DNA of 64,000 nucleotides from Deltaproteobacteria bacterium (lineage in GTDB: Bacteria > Bdellovibrionota_C > UBA2361 > SZUA-149 > JAITKM01). Shown piece after piece: positions 10,918-20,825 of this stretch; the stretch's first letter is position 1; every line of letters starts with the position of its first letter. The DNA lies in the NCBI GenBank assembly GCA_031278395.1, contig JAITKM010000028.1, positions 1 through 64,000 on the forward strand, given 5' to 3'. Position numbers and translations under genes: made by a program. A model generated the notes under the pieces. It was not told the origin of the DNA. It made no database searches and saw only the letters and a program-made list of their open reading frames with translations.

Positions 10918-12123
10918 TCATCCTTTTGCGGATGGCAATGGTAGAGCGGCAACGCCACTATCTAAAGCTGCTTGGGCTACAGCAGCAGCGACAACTTCTC
11001 CAACACGTAAATCTAAAGCGGACGGAATAATATAATCAGCATTTAGCTCATCACTCGTAATTAAATCAGCTAAAGCTTTTGCAGCGGCAAGTTTCATTGG
11101 TTCGTTAATGTCTCTTGCCCGCACATCAAACGTGCCACGAAAAATACCAGGAAAAGCTAGGACGTTATTAATTTGATTTGGAAAATCGCTTCGTCCAGTT
11201 GCAACAACTTTTGCTCCGCCAGCTTTTGCCTCATCTGGTATAATTTCTGGGACAGGATTAGCACAGGCAAAGACAATCGCCCCAGAAGCCATAGTCGCCA
11301 CCATTTCTTTAGTAACCGTTTTTGGAGCTGAAACACCAATAAATACATCAGCTCCACGCAAAACATCAGCTAATAAACCTTGACACATATTTTTATTAGT
11401 CAGCTGGGCTATTTCTTCTTTAATCTCATTCATGCCTGACGGACGCTTAGCATAAATAGCGCCAGTTCTATCACAAAGTGTAAGGTCTTTAAAACCATCC
11501 GAAAGTAGAAGTTTAGTAATTGAAATTGCTGCCGCACCTGCGCCATTAATTATAACCTTAACATTCTCTTTAGATTTACCAACTACTTTTAAGGCATTAG
11601 TTAGCCCCGCCAAAGTAATAATTGCAGTTCCATGTTGATCATCATGGAAAATCGGAATATCGCAACAACGTTTTAATTTAGCCTCAATTTCAAAACAACG
11701 CGGTGCAGAAATATCTTCTAAATTTATTCCACCAAAACTGCCAGAGAGGAGATAGATAGTGCGCACAATTTCATCTACATCTTTGCTTTTAATACAAAGC
11801 GGAAAAGCATCAACATTACCAAATTTTTTAAATAAAGCACATTTCCCCTCCATAACCGGCATACCAGCTTCTGGACCAATATCACCTAATCCCAAAACCG
11901 CTGTGCCATCAGTAATCACTGCACATAAATTCCAACGGCGAGTTAATTCGTAACTTTGATTAATATCTTTTTGAATCGCTAAACACGGTTCGGCAACACC
12001 AGGCGTATAAACCAACGACATATCGTGGGGATTTTCTAGCGGGACGGTAGTATTAATTGTTATTTTGCCTTTGATTTTGCGGTGTAAATTTAAGCTTTCT
12101 TCTACAATTGTGGTCATGCTCAT
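10918..12123 (-). CDS. NAD(P)-dependent malic enzyme
   Basis: LVYTPGVAEPC, VITDGTAVLGLGDIGPEAGMPVMEGKCALFKKF, FHDDQHGTAI, GAGAAAISI, RSDFPNQINNVLAFPGIFRG. Confidence 0.95.
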   Translation of the reverse strand: MSMTTIVEESLNLHRKIKGKITINTTVPLENPHDMSLVYTPGVAEPCLAIQKDINQSYELTRRWNLCAVITDGTAVLGLGDIGPEAGMPVMEGKCALFKKFGNVDAFPLCIKSKDVDEIVRTIYLLSGSFGGINLEDISAPRCFEIEAKLKRCCDIPIFHDDQHGTAIITLAGLTNALKVVGKSKENVKVIINGAGAAAISITKLLLSDGFKDLTLCDRTGAIYAKRPSGMNEIKEEIAQLTNKNMCQGLLADVLRGADVFIGVSAPKTVTKEMVATMASGAIVFACANPVPEIIPDEAKAGGAKVVATGRSDFPNQINNVLAFPGIFRGTFDVRARDINEPMKLAAAKALADLITSDELNADYIIPSALDLRVGEVVAAAVAQAALDSGVAALPLPSAKG

Positions 12124-12391
12124 TCTCCTTATTTGTTAAAGATAGTATTGTAAGAAAATTCTTACAAAATAAATTAAAATCTTACGTGTTTTGAATTTTA
12201 AATTCAGTTACCTAAAAACTGGCGGAGGGTATAGCAAATTTTGTCATGATATACAAATTGATTATGCTTAGTTTTAATTGGCGAATTCCTCATTTGGTTG
12301 GATAAGCTTTGTTATCCGGATCAAGATATTTTAAAAAAGTATATAGACAAAGTATAAGAGTTCAGCTATCGAGGCAGCCTTATTGTGAATT

Positions 12392-12841
12392 ATGATAGTT
12401 ACTAAACCTTATATGCAACTTGCCCTAGAACAGGCTCGACTGGCAGCTGAATTAAACGAGGTTCCAGTTGGAGCTGTAGTAGTTTGTCAGGATGAAGTTA
12501 TTGCGACTGCCCATAACGAAGTTGAAGCCCTAAATGATGCGACGGCACATGCTGAACTCTTGGCCTTAAGACGAGCTAGTAAAAAGTTAGGACGTTGGAG
12601 ATTAAATGATTGCGAATTATTTGTTACGCTTGAGCCTTGCACAATGTGTATTGGAGCGCTGATTTTAGCCAGAATTTCAAAGTTATATTTTGGAGCATAT
12701 GATGAAAGAGCTGGAGCGGTTGGATCGCTTTATAATATTGCTGAAATTCTAGGTGAAGTATATGGGTTAAAAGTTTATCCTGAAATTTTAGCTGACGAAT
12801 GCGCAAGCTTATTACAAGAGTTTTTTAAATCAAGACGCTGA
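12392..12841 (+). CDS. tadA: tRNA-specific adenosine deaminase
   Basis: EVPVGAVVV, ATAHAELLAL, LEPCTMCIGAL zinc-deaminase motifs. Confidence 0.93.
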   Translation: MIVTKPYMQLALEQARLAAELNEVPVGAVVVCQDEVIATAHNEVEALNDATAHAELLALRRASKKLGRWRLNDCELFVTLEPCTMCIGALILARISKLYFGAYDERAGAVGSLYNIAEILGEVYGLKVYPEILADECASLLQEFFKSRR

Positions 12842-12885
12842 GCTTAAAGGTAAGCGTTGAGGCTAAACGATTATGTTTTTTAATT

Positions 12886-13617
12886 ATGAATCTTAAAATC
12901 TCATTTTTAGTATTTTGGCTTTTCTTTAATGTTGCAGCTGCATATTCCCAAGTAGCAAAACATCCCGAAAAAACGTGGAATAATATGTTAAAATCAATAA
13001 TCCAATTGCCTGCTAAACAAGCTTTTCATGAAGTTTGTAATTATGTGGAGTGGAACTTGATGTTTGAAGAGATAAAAGAAGAAAATAATCAATTTCTAGT
13101 TAAGCAAAAAATTAAATCCGCTGAGGAATTAAAAATTTATACTCAAAAAGCTTTAGCCCAAATTATTGATGGTAGTAAAGGGCTAGCAAAGCTTTTGCAA
13201 AAACCATTTTTGTATGATTTGTTTTTAAAAGGTCTGCAAGCTACTGGCAGTGAAAATTTTCAAGAGCTTGAAAAAGCAAACGCGCAATATGCGGCAGAGT
13301 TGAATCAGGGGACAAAGTTAGCGGCATTTGGCATAGATAAAATAATTGCTGATTTGGACAAACCTAGCAATTATTTGAAATTTGAAGTTTTGAAGATAGT
13401 CAAAAATAATAAGATGGCAGAAATGTGGGTCAAGGCTACGGATACGCGAACTGGTATCAGTCAGCAAATGCTGTTTTTTTTCGTGAAAACAGGCGGAAAG
13501 ATGTATCTCAGATCATATGCGCCGGATGAATTGTTTAAAAATTTTGACCCAAGAATTGACAGTCTGGATATGCAAAGAGTATTAAGGCTCGCTCGTTTGT
13601 TAGCGAAATTTGCTTGA
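12886..13617 (+). CDS. Hypothetical secreted protein
   Basis: N-terminal signal peptide-like MNLKISFLVFWLFFNVAAAYSQ; no family recognised. Confidence 0.65.
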   Translation: MNLKISFLVFWLFFNVAAAYSQVAKHPEKTWNNMLKSIIQLPAKQAFHEVCNYVEWNLMFEEIKEENNQFLVKQKIKSAEELKIYTQKALAQIIDGSKGLAKLLQKPFLYDLFLKGLQATGSENFQELEKANAQYAAELNQGTKLAAFGIDKIIADLDKPSNYLKFEVLKIVKNNKMAEMWVKATDTRTGISQQMLFFFVKTGGKMYLRSYAPDELFKNFDPRIDSLDMQRVLRLARLLAKFA

Positions 13618-13674
13618 GGGCTGCGAGGGAGTAGGTATTTATGGTTACCGAATATTTACATAGATTTTTTTTAC

Positions 13675-13762
13675 GGAGAGATGTCCGAGTGGTCGATGGT
13701 GCTTGACTCGAAATCAAGTGTGCCGTAAGGCACCGGGAGTTCGAATCTCCCTCTCTCCGCCA
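13675..13762 (+). tRNA. tRNA-Ser (CGA), CCA encoded
   Basis: Acceptor GGAGAGA/TCTCTCC; anticodon stem CTTGA-CTCGAAA-TCAAG gives CGA; long variable arm; T-loop TTCGAAT. Confidence 0.95.
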
Positions 13763-13780
13763 GTTTTTAGTTGAGTTACA

Positions 13781-16700
13781 ATGAATCTAAATAGCACGTT
13801 ATTAATTGGACTTGACGTAGGCTCGACGACAGTTAAGGTTGTTGTGCTTAATCAAAAAAGTAAATTGCTATTTTCTATTTATAGACGGCATAAATCAGAA
13901 GTTAGAAAAACAGTCTTAGAAGTCCTCCAGGAAGTCTTAAAAAAATATCCTGAAAATGGCAGATTTTCTAAGCATAAATTTAAAATTGCCTTGACTGGCT
14001 CCGGGTCATTGTCTTTAGCCCGTAAACTAAACCTCGACTTTGTCCAGGAAGTTGTGGCTTCAAGTCTAAGTATTCAAAAAAATATTCATGACGCAGATGT
14101 CATGATTGAACTTGGTGGTGAAGATGCAAAACTAACCTTTCTGACTGGCGGCGTTGACTTGCGCATGAATGAGACTTGTGCTGGAGGCACTGGGGCTTTT
14201 ATCGATCAAATGGCAGTCTTTTTAAATTTGGAAGTGGCAGAGTTAGATGCTTTGGCGCTGCAACATAAAAATGTTTATCCTATTGCCTCGCGTTGTGGTG
14301 TCTTTGCGAAAACCGATATTGTGCCACTAATTAACGAAGGTTGTTCTAAAAATGATATTGCCGTTTCAATCTTGCAAGCTGTGGTTAATCAATTTATTGG
14401 TGGCTTAGCTCGTGGTCGTTCGATTAAAGGTAAGGTGGTATTTTTAGGTGGACCGCTGGCATTTATAAAGTCACTACAAAAATGTTTTGTTCGAACCCTA
14501 AAACTTGATGAGCAGCATGCTATTTTTCCACAAAATGCCGAGTTGTTTGTCGCGCTTGGGGCAGCGTTGTATGCGGGGCAAAATCAATCCCAAGCTGTCG
14601 GAGTGTCTCTACAAACTATTATCAATAATCTACAAGCCTTGAACGAGGAAAGTGAAACAGAAAAGCTTCCGCCACTTTTTGCAAATGAAAAAGAAATTGA
14701 GGAATTCAACCTGCGCCATCGCCAAACGGATGTTATTCGATTTTCACTTGAACAATATGAAGGTTCTGCCTTTTTGGGTATTGACAGCGGTTCAACCACA
14801 TTAAAAGTAGTTTTAATTGATGACCAGAGTCGACTTTTATATTCTCACTATACGACCAATAAAGGCGATCCTTTGAAAATCACAATTGATGTGTTGCGAG
14901 ATCTTTACGCCCGCAAAAAAGAAAAATGCCAGATTGTAGCGGCTGGAGTTACGGGGTATGGTAGCGCTTTACTCAAGGCTGGACTGTGTCTAGATCTTGA
15001 CGAGGTGGAAACAGTTGCGCATTGCATAGCTGCTAAGTTTTTTGCTCCGGAGGTTAGTTGTATTTTGGATATTGGGGGGCAAGATATAAAATGTATGCGC
15101 GTGCAGCGTGGCGTAATTGAAAGAATTCAACTTAACGAAGCTTGCTCGGCTGGTTGTGGTTCGTTTATTGAAAATTTTGCTAATGCGATGTCCATGTCAA
15201 TTGAAGAATTTGTGCAAGCTGCAATTCATGCGCAGCAACCAGTCGATTTAGGAACACGTTGCACAGTCTTTATGAATTCTAAAGTTAAACAGGCGCAAAA
15301 AGATGGTATTGCAGTCGGAGACATTGCTGCAGGACTTTCATATTCTGTGGTACGCAATGCGTGTTATAAAGTTATTAAAATTAATAATATCGAGGAGCTG
15401 GGTAATTGTATTGTGGCTCAAGGTGGAGCGTTTTTAAATTCAGCCTTACTGCGGGCTTTGGAAAAACAAATTGGTAAGCCAGTGATTCGTCCAAGTGTTT
15501 CGGGATTAATGGGAGCTTTTGGTATGGCTTTGCTGGTCAAGAAAAACGGCGCTGAAGGCGGCAAAACAAAACTGCTGGATTTAGCCGGGCTGAATGCTCT
15601 ACAAATTAAGACTAGCCATGCGCGCTGTAAACAATGCACCAATAACTGCATGCTGACAGTTACAAGTTTTGGCGATAACCGACGTTTTGTTTCTGGTAAT
15701 CGTTGTGAGCGTGGCGCTGGGGTGCAAAGCGGTAATCGAATTAACATGTTTTCCTATAAATATAAGCGGATGTTTGAGTCATATCTTCCGCTAGCAAAAG
15801 AGCAGGCTCCAAAAGGAATAATTGGTATTCCACGCGCCTTGAATATTTATGAAAATTATCCACTCTGGTTTACCTTACTGACAGAATTGGGTTTTAGGGT
15901 TGAGTTGTCGTCGCCGTCGTCTAAGAATTTGTTTTTTTCTGGTTATAATTCTATTCCATCGCAAACAGTTTGTTATCCTGCCAAAATGTCGCATGGGCAT
16001 ATTATGGACTTAATCAGTCGCAAGGTGGATTATATTTTCTTTCCTTGCTTGCCGCGGGAAGAAACAGAGTTTGTAACGCAGGATGATAATTATAATTGTC
16101 CAGTTGTCATTGGTTATCCAGATTTATTACAAAAAAATATTTCAGAGTTAACGGAAAATAAGATTGAGATTATAGCTCCGTTTTTACCGATGAATCGTAA
16201 GTTACTTGCTAAGCGTTTGCGTTATGTTGCGTTATTTGCAGATTTTTCAATTAAGGAATTAGAAGTTGCAGTTAATAAGGCTTTTGTTGAAATGGATAGG
16301 GTGAGGCAGGATATTCAAAAAGAAGGCGAGCGCGCCTTAGTGGAAATTAAAAAAAGCGGAATTTTTGGCGTGGTGTTGGCAGGGCATCCATATCATGTTG
16401 ACCCGGCAATTAATCATGGTATCCCAGAGTTAATTAATTCGTGTGGGATGGCAGTTTTATTGGATGATGCAGTGTCGCATTTAATGCCTGATCCCGGACC
16501 GTTGAAAGTGGTTGACCAGTGGACGTATCATTCGCGTTTATATCGTGCCGGGGCATATGTAGCTGAAGCGGAGAATTTGGCAATTTTACAACTTATATCT
16601 TTTGGTTGTGGATTAGATGCTGTGTCGTCTGATCAGTTGGAAGAAATTGTAACGCTCAAGGGCAGGCTCTATGCGCAAATTAAAATAGATGAAGGCATAA

Positions 16701-18019
16701 ATCTTGGACCAGCCAAAATTAGAATCCGCTCTTTATTGGCGGCGATGAAGGATAGACAAAAGGAAAAGCCGGCTACTGTAGATTGTAGAGAGTATGTTGA
16801 AAATCCGCCATTTACTATGGCGATGAAGGATACGCATACGATTTTAATACCGCAATTATCCCCGATGCACTTTCAGTTTATGGGGACAATTTTTTCAGCT
16901 AGTGGCTACAAAGTTGAGCAGCTACCTCGTGTGGACAAGCAAGCGGTAGAGTTAGGTTTGCGGTATGTAAATAATGATGCTTGTTTCCCGGCAATTGTAG
17001 TGGTTGGGCAATTGTTGCAAGCTATTAAAAGCGGTAAATATGATTCAAATAAAATTGCGGTGATGATTCACCAAACTGGTGGCGCGTGTCGTTCTACTAA
17101 TTATATTGCTTTTTTAAAGAAGGCGTTGCAGGAGTGTGGATTAGAGCATATTCCGATTATTTCGATGAATATGAGTGGCTCAGCGCAAGGGACTGGTTTT
17201 AGGCTGACCGGGAAAATGTTGAGGCGGGCAATTATTGCGGGGTATTATGGTGATGCGCTACTGCGGATGGTGCATCGCACGCAGCCTTACGAGGCGCAGA
17301 AAGGGAGTGCTATGGCTTTAGCTCGGAAGTGGTCGGAGAAAGTTAAGCGGCATATAATTTCAGCTAATCCAATAGCCTTTGATGTGAGTATGTTTAAGAT
17401 GATTCGTGAGTTTGATAGTTTGCCTTTAAGGGATATTCCGCGTAAGCCGCGGGTAGGGTTAGTCGGTGAAATTTTGCTTAAATATCATCCGGACGCTAAT
17501 AATCAGGCGGCAAAGATTGTGGAGCAGGAAGGTGGTGAAGCTGTGGTGCCGGATATAATGGATTTTGCCTTTTATTCTTTTTACGATCATATTTTTAACT
17601 ATAAGCATTTATCTGGTTCGTGGAAGGCTTATATAGGGAGTTGGTTTGGTATTGCTTTTTTAGAATATTGTCGTTGGTCTTTGAAGTTAGGTTTTAGGTT
17701 AAGCCAAAGATTTTCGGCGCCGCTGAGTTTTCGTAAACTGCGCAAAAAAGTTGATGGTATAGTCTCGTTGGGACATCAAACAGGTGAAGGCTGGTTATTG
17801 GTTGCAGAGATTGTGGAGATGTTGGAATCAGGTGTGAATAATATTCTTTGTATGCAACCCTTTGGTTGTCTACCCAGTCATATTGTCGGTAAGGGCATGA
17901 TTAAGAAAATCAAGGAGCATTTTCCAGAAGCGAATATTATAGCTTTGGACTACGACCCCGGAGCCAGCGAGGTTAATCAGGTCAATCGTATAAAGTTAAT
18001 GATGTCCATAGCCAAGTGA
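13781..18019 (+). CDS. Giant acyl-CoA dehydratase activase (two BadF/BadG/BcrA/BcrD ATPase domains plus DUF2229/HgdB-like region)
   Basis: Two ASKHA repeats (LLIGLDVGSTTVKVVVLN... and FLGIDSGSTTLKVVLID...), NETCAGGTGAFID and NEACSAGCGSFIE, then a Cys-rich activator/dehydratase-like C-terminus. Confidence 0.92.
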   Translation: MNLNSTLLIGLDVGSTTVKVVVLNQKSKLLFSIYRRHKSEVRKTVLEVLQEVLKKYPENGRFSKHKFKIALTGSGSLSLARKLNLDFVQEVVASSLSIQKNIHDADVMIELGGEDAKLTFLTGGVDLRMNETCAGGTGAFIDQMAVFLNLEVAELDALALQHKNVYPIASRCGVFAKTDIVPLINEGCSKNDIAVSILQAVVNQFIGGLARGRSIKGKVVFLGGPLAFIKSLQKCFVRTLKLDEQHAIFPQNAELFVALGAALYAGQNQSQAVGVSLQTIINNLQALNEESETEKLPPLFANEKEIEEFNLRHRQTDVIRFSLEQYEGSAFLGIDSGSTTLKVVLIDDQSRLLYSHYTTNKGDPLKITIDVLRDLYARKKEKCQIVAAGVTGYGSALLKAGLCLDLDEVETVAHCIAAKFFAPEVSCILDIGGQDIKCMRVQRGVIERIQLNEACSAGCGSFIENFANAMSMSIEEFVQAAIHAQQPVDLGTRCTVFMNSKVKQAQKDGIAVGDIAAGLSYSVVRNACYKVIKINNIEELGNCIVAQGGAFLNSALLRALEKQIGKPVIRPSVSGLMGAFGMALLVKKNGAEGGKTKLLDLAGLNALQIKTSHARCKQCTNNCMLTVTSFGDNRRFVSGNRCERGAGVQSGNRINMFSYKYKRMFESYLPLAKEQAPKGIIGIPRALNIYENYPLWFTLLTELGFRVELSSPSSKNLFFSGYNSIPSQTVCYPAKMSHGHIMDLISRKVDYIFFPCLPREETEFVTQDDNYNCPVVIGYPDLLQKNISELTENKIEIIAPFLPMNRKLLAKRLRYVALFADFSIKELEVAVNKAFVEMDRVRQDIQKEGERALVEIKKSGIFGVVLAGHPYHVDPAINHGIPELINSCGMAVLLDDAVSHLMPDPGPLKVVDQWTYHSRLYRAGAYVAEAENLAILQLISFGCGLDAVSSDQLEEIVTLKGRLYAQIKIDEGINLGPAKIRIRSLLAAMKDRQKEKPATVDCREYVENPPFTMAMKDTHTILIPQLSPMHFQFMGTIFSASGYKVEQLPRVDKQAVELGLRYVNNDACFPAIVVVGQLLQAIKSGKYDSNKIAVMIHQTGGACRSTNYIAFLKKALQECGLEHIPIISMNMSGSAQGTGFRLTGKMLRRAIIAGYYGDALLRMVHRTQPYEAQKGSAMALARKWSEKVKRHIISANPIAFDVSMFKMIREFDSLPLRDIPRKPRVGLVGEILLKYHPDANNQAAKIVEQEGGEAVVPDIMDFAFYSFYDHIFNYKHLSGSWKAYIGSWFGIAFLEYCRWSLKLGFRLSQRFSAPLSFRKLRKKVDGIVSLGHQTGEGWLLVAEIVEMLESGVNNILCMQPFGCLPSHIVGKGMIKKIKEHFPEANIIALDYDPGASEVNQVNRIKLMMSIAK

Positions 18020-18094
18020 CGTAGTTTGTTACATCTACAACTTGCCAATCCATGAAATAGTAAATGTATTAATTTAACAGTATTTATTTTTTAT

Positions 18095-18127
18095 CTTGTC
18101 TATTTTTTTTTTTTTGATAACGGCGGT
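18095..18127 (+). promoter_or_regulatory. Shared upstream element copy A: CTTGTCTA-T13-GATAACGGCGGTC
   Basis: Same layout at 45478-45510 and 49181-49215; about 100 bp upstream of the 18217 CDS. Confidence 0.6.
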
Positions 18128-18216
18128 CATAAATTATTCTGGGGTAATAGGCTCAAATTTTTGCTCACAGATTCAGCGCAGTAAAAATATTGAAAAAAAT
18201 CAATAGGAGATAAAAA

Positions 18217-20373
18217 ATGCAACAAACAAATCTAAAATTTTTAGGATTAGCAATTTTACTTGGAAGTTTAACAGCAGGCGGAAATATTCAGTCAACTCAG
18301 GCTCAGCAGCCAATTCTGGGCAGCGAATGTACCTGTTGTCCAACTGCACTGTGTTGGACTAAAGAGGAATGTGATGAAAAATATAAAAGCTATTGCACAG
18401 ATACTTGCAAAAATTGTGCTGCGCCAAATTGTTGTACTTCAAACAAAGACTGCATTCCGTTTGATAAATATTGTAAAATGAATGGCACTACAGGTTACGG
18501 CACTTGCGCTAATTGCACGCCGCCAGATTGTTGCACTTCAAATTATGATTGTTCACCAAGTGAGTTTTGTAAAAAAGGCGATTGGGAAAATGGTAAAAAC
18601 AACTGTATTGAATATGGTAAGTGTGAGTTAAAACCAGAAGCCTGCCCGACAGAAAGTTTTAGCGCTGATACAGATAAAAATCATGGCAAGATCTGCGATT
18701 GTAACAATGTAACCCGCGCCAATGGCTGTGAGGCAAATAAGTTAGGAATAAATGTGGCTTACTATGGTGGTTGCGGTGAAAATGTTTTGTCGAGCCAGCC
18801 TAGCAAAAATCCTAGCTCCAAACCTACGGAGCCAGCTTGTATTAGGGCAAGTCTGACAGTTGGTAGAGGTGGGGTTCTTAGTAATGGGTGGTTAGATATT
18901 ATAGGTGGACAAGCTAGTAATTCTTGTATCGATAAAATTATAAATACAATCGATAAAGCTCAGTTTGATTCTTATAAGGCGGCTTATGGAGATAAAGTTA
19001 CTGCTAATTACATGAGTGCCTATCATTTAGGTGCTTATTGTTATGCTGCTAAAGATCCAATGGATCTGGAACGAATTGGTAAAGACGCTAATGTTAAGTT
19101 GGTTAGTGGAGTAGGGAGATGGATATGTGGTGAGGCAGATAATAAAAACTATAGAGCTAGTGCAGGAGATTATCCGCAAGTTGTTACTAACAATGCTTGT
19201 AATATTGCTGGCTTTAATCCTAATTGGCAGAGTGGGGCTAGTGGAAGCATTCCACTTCCGATTACAGATGATGTAACAGCAATCCTATGTAAACTCGTGG
19301 CTTCCGACACAGGAGCAACTTATTATTTAGATGATAACTGTAACCAGGTGAATGATACTGATCAGTTGCCACTTTGTCCGGATTTTTCCATGGTTCGAGC
19401 ACTGACCAATACGCCGCTAAGTTTGGTTTGGGAGAATTCGGAAAATTCAGAAGTGTCGGTGAGTAACTTTGCACTCAATCCCGAAGAGGAAGCCAAAAAG
19501 TGGGTAGTTTGGAGAGGCAGTGAAAAGTTGCCGTTAGTGGTGTTTGATCCAAAGAAGAGCGGCAAGATTACGTCAGCGGAGCAGCTGTTTGGGCAACACA
19601 CTTTTGGCAAGGTATGGAAAGATGGTTTTGAGGCGCTGTCGAGCTTAGACAAGAATCAAGATGCAAAAGTGTCTGGAGCAGAGTTAAAAAATTTGTCGCT
19701 TTGGTTCGATAAAAACCATGATGGAGTTTCGGATAAGGGTGAGGTTGTGGATATTAGAGCTGCTGGAGTGACAGAACTGTATTATGGCAAGGATAAAGAT
19801 AACGTCTATAACGGAGATATATTAGCTGTTAAAGGCTATAGCAGAAAAGATAGTCATGGTAATGTAATTACAGGTGCGGCGCTGGACTGGTTCAGTGAGA
19901 GTTATGCGTCACAAGCCCAAGCGCAGGAAGCAGCTAAGAAGCAGTCTGAAGCAGAGGCAGCGGCGGCTAACATGCGCAACAGTTTTTCTGGGATGTGGGT
20001 TTGGACGTTGGATAAGGCAGCGCTGGAAAAAGGTGGAGCGCTGGCAAATACTTCTGGTATCTTAGCGATTAACGACATGGGTAAAAATATAGTTGGACGT
20101 TCTGTAGTTGAGTTGCAGTTGGAGAAAAACGCCAAAAATTTGAAATCCGCCATGACGGTGTTTGTATTGACAGGTAAGAAACAATGTCTCGCTGGAGTTT
20201 GTCAGGCAAAGTATTTTATTGAGACAGGCGATACAGTGACAGAATCAGTGATTGAGCTAAGTGCGGACGGCAAAACACTAAGTGGAGTTTCTAGGGCAGA
20301 TGTGACAGATTTAAAAACTGGTAAGAGAGAGACATCTCATTATACTTGGGTTGCTAAGAGATTGGGGTTATAG
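18217..20373 (+). CDS. Secreted Cys-rich protein with EF-hand/dockerin-like Ca-binding motifs
   Basis: Signal peptide MQQTNLKFLGLAILLGSLTAGGNIQSTQAQ; tandem CKNCAAPNCCTSNKDC / CANCTPPDCCTSNYDC; LDKNQDAKVSGAEL and FDKNHDGVSDKGEV. Confidence 0.8.
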   Translation: MQQTNLKFLGLAILLGSLTAGGNIQSTQAQQPILGSECTCCPTALCWTKEECDEKYKSYCTDTCKNCAAPNCCTSNKDCIPFDKYCKMNGTTGYGTCANCTPPDCCTSNYDCSPSEFCKKGDWENGKNNCIEYGKCELKPEACPTESFSADTDKNHGKICDCNNVTRANGCEANKLGINVAYYGGCGENVLSSQPSKNPSSKPTEPACIRASLTVGRGGVLSNGWLDIIGGQASNSCIDKIINTIDKAQFDSYKAAYGDKVTANYMSAYHLGAYCYAAKDPMDLERIGKDANVKLVSGVGRWICGEADNKNYRASAGDYPQVVTNNACNIAGFNPNWQSGASGSIPLPITDDVTAILCKLVASDTGATYYLDDNCNQVNDTDQLPLCPDFSMVRALTNTPLSLVWENSENSEVSVSNFALNPEEEAKKWVVWRGSEKLPLVVFDPKKSGKITSAEQLFGQHTFGKVWKDGFEALSSLDKNQDAKVSGAELKNLSLWFDKNHDGVSDKGEVVDIRAAGVTELYYGKDKDNVYNGDILAVKGYSRKDSHGNVITGAALDWFSESYASQAQAQEAAKKQSEAEAAAANMRNSFSGMWVWTLDKAALEKGGALANTSGILAINDMGKNIVGRSVVELQLEKNAKNLKSAMTVFVLTGKKQCLAGVCQAKYFIETGDTVTESVIELSADGKTLSGVSRADVTDLKTGKRETSHYTWVAKRLGL

Positions 20374-20397
20374 CCAGAAAAAACTTATAATTTATTG

Positions 20398-20766
20398 TTA
20401 TTCAAGATAAAAACACGATATCAGGGCTTTATGATTTTCTGACAGACTATCTAGGATTAGATTCTTGTAGTTTTGGCAAAGAGAGTCTGCTCCTAGGTGC
20501 ATGATAGCCTGGGAGATGGTGTAGATAGTTTGCTTGGGTCTTGAAGCATTGGCTAATTTAATCAGCTTAGCTCCGAGCTGGGGTTCTTCAGCAATAATTT
20601 TAGAGAGTTTAGTAATTGAAATATCGTTGTTGGTAGCTAGTTGTTGTAAGCACTCTAAAATATTAAGCTGTGATTGCAATTCTGGTTTTTGAGCTAAGAG
20701 ATCGTTAAGTGCATTGAGTTGATTGTGAGTCATTGTTTTTATAAGTTGATTACCAATATTTTGCAC
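20398..20766 (-). CDS. Small HDOD-like domain protein
   Basis: ISITKLSKIIAEEPQLGAKLIKLANAS...IYTISQAIMHLGADSL matches the HDOD pattern; only 122 aa. Confidence 0.55.
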   Translation of the reverse strand: MQNIGNQLIKTMTHNQLNALNDLLAQKPELQSQLNILECLQQLATNNDISITKLSKIIAEEPQLGAKLIKLANASRPKQTIYTISQAIMHLGADSLCQNYKNLILDSLSENHKALISCFYLE

Positions 20767-20825
20767 AACTACTCGTTAGAATAATGTCTTGTCAATGCTA
20801 AATTAAAAGGCTATTTGCCAGCATC

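Noticed and set aside
13781-18019. Very large 1412-aa protein as a novelty
   Set aside because: Matches the known giant acyl-CoA dehydratase activase architecture common in anaerobes.
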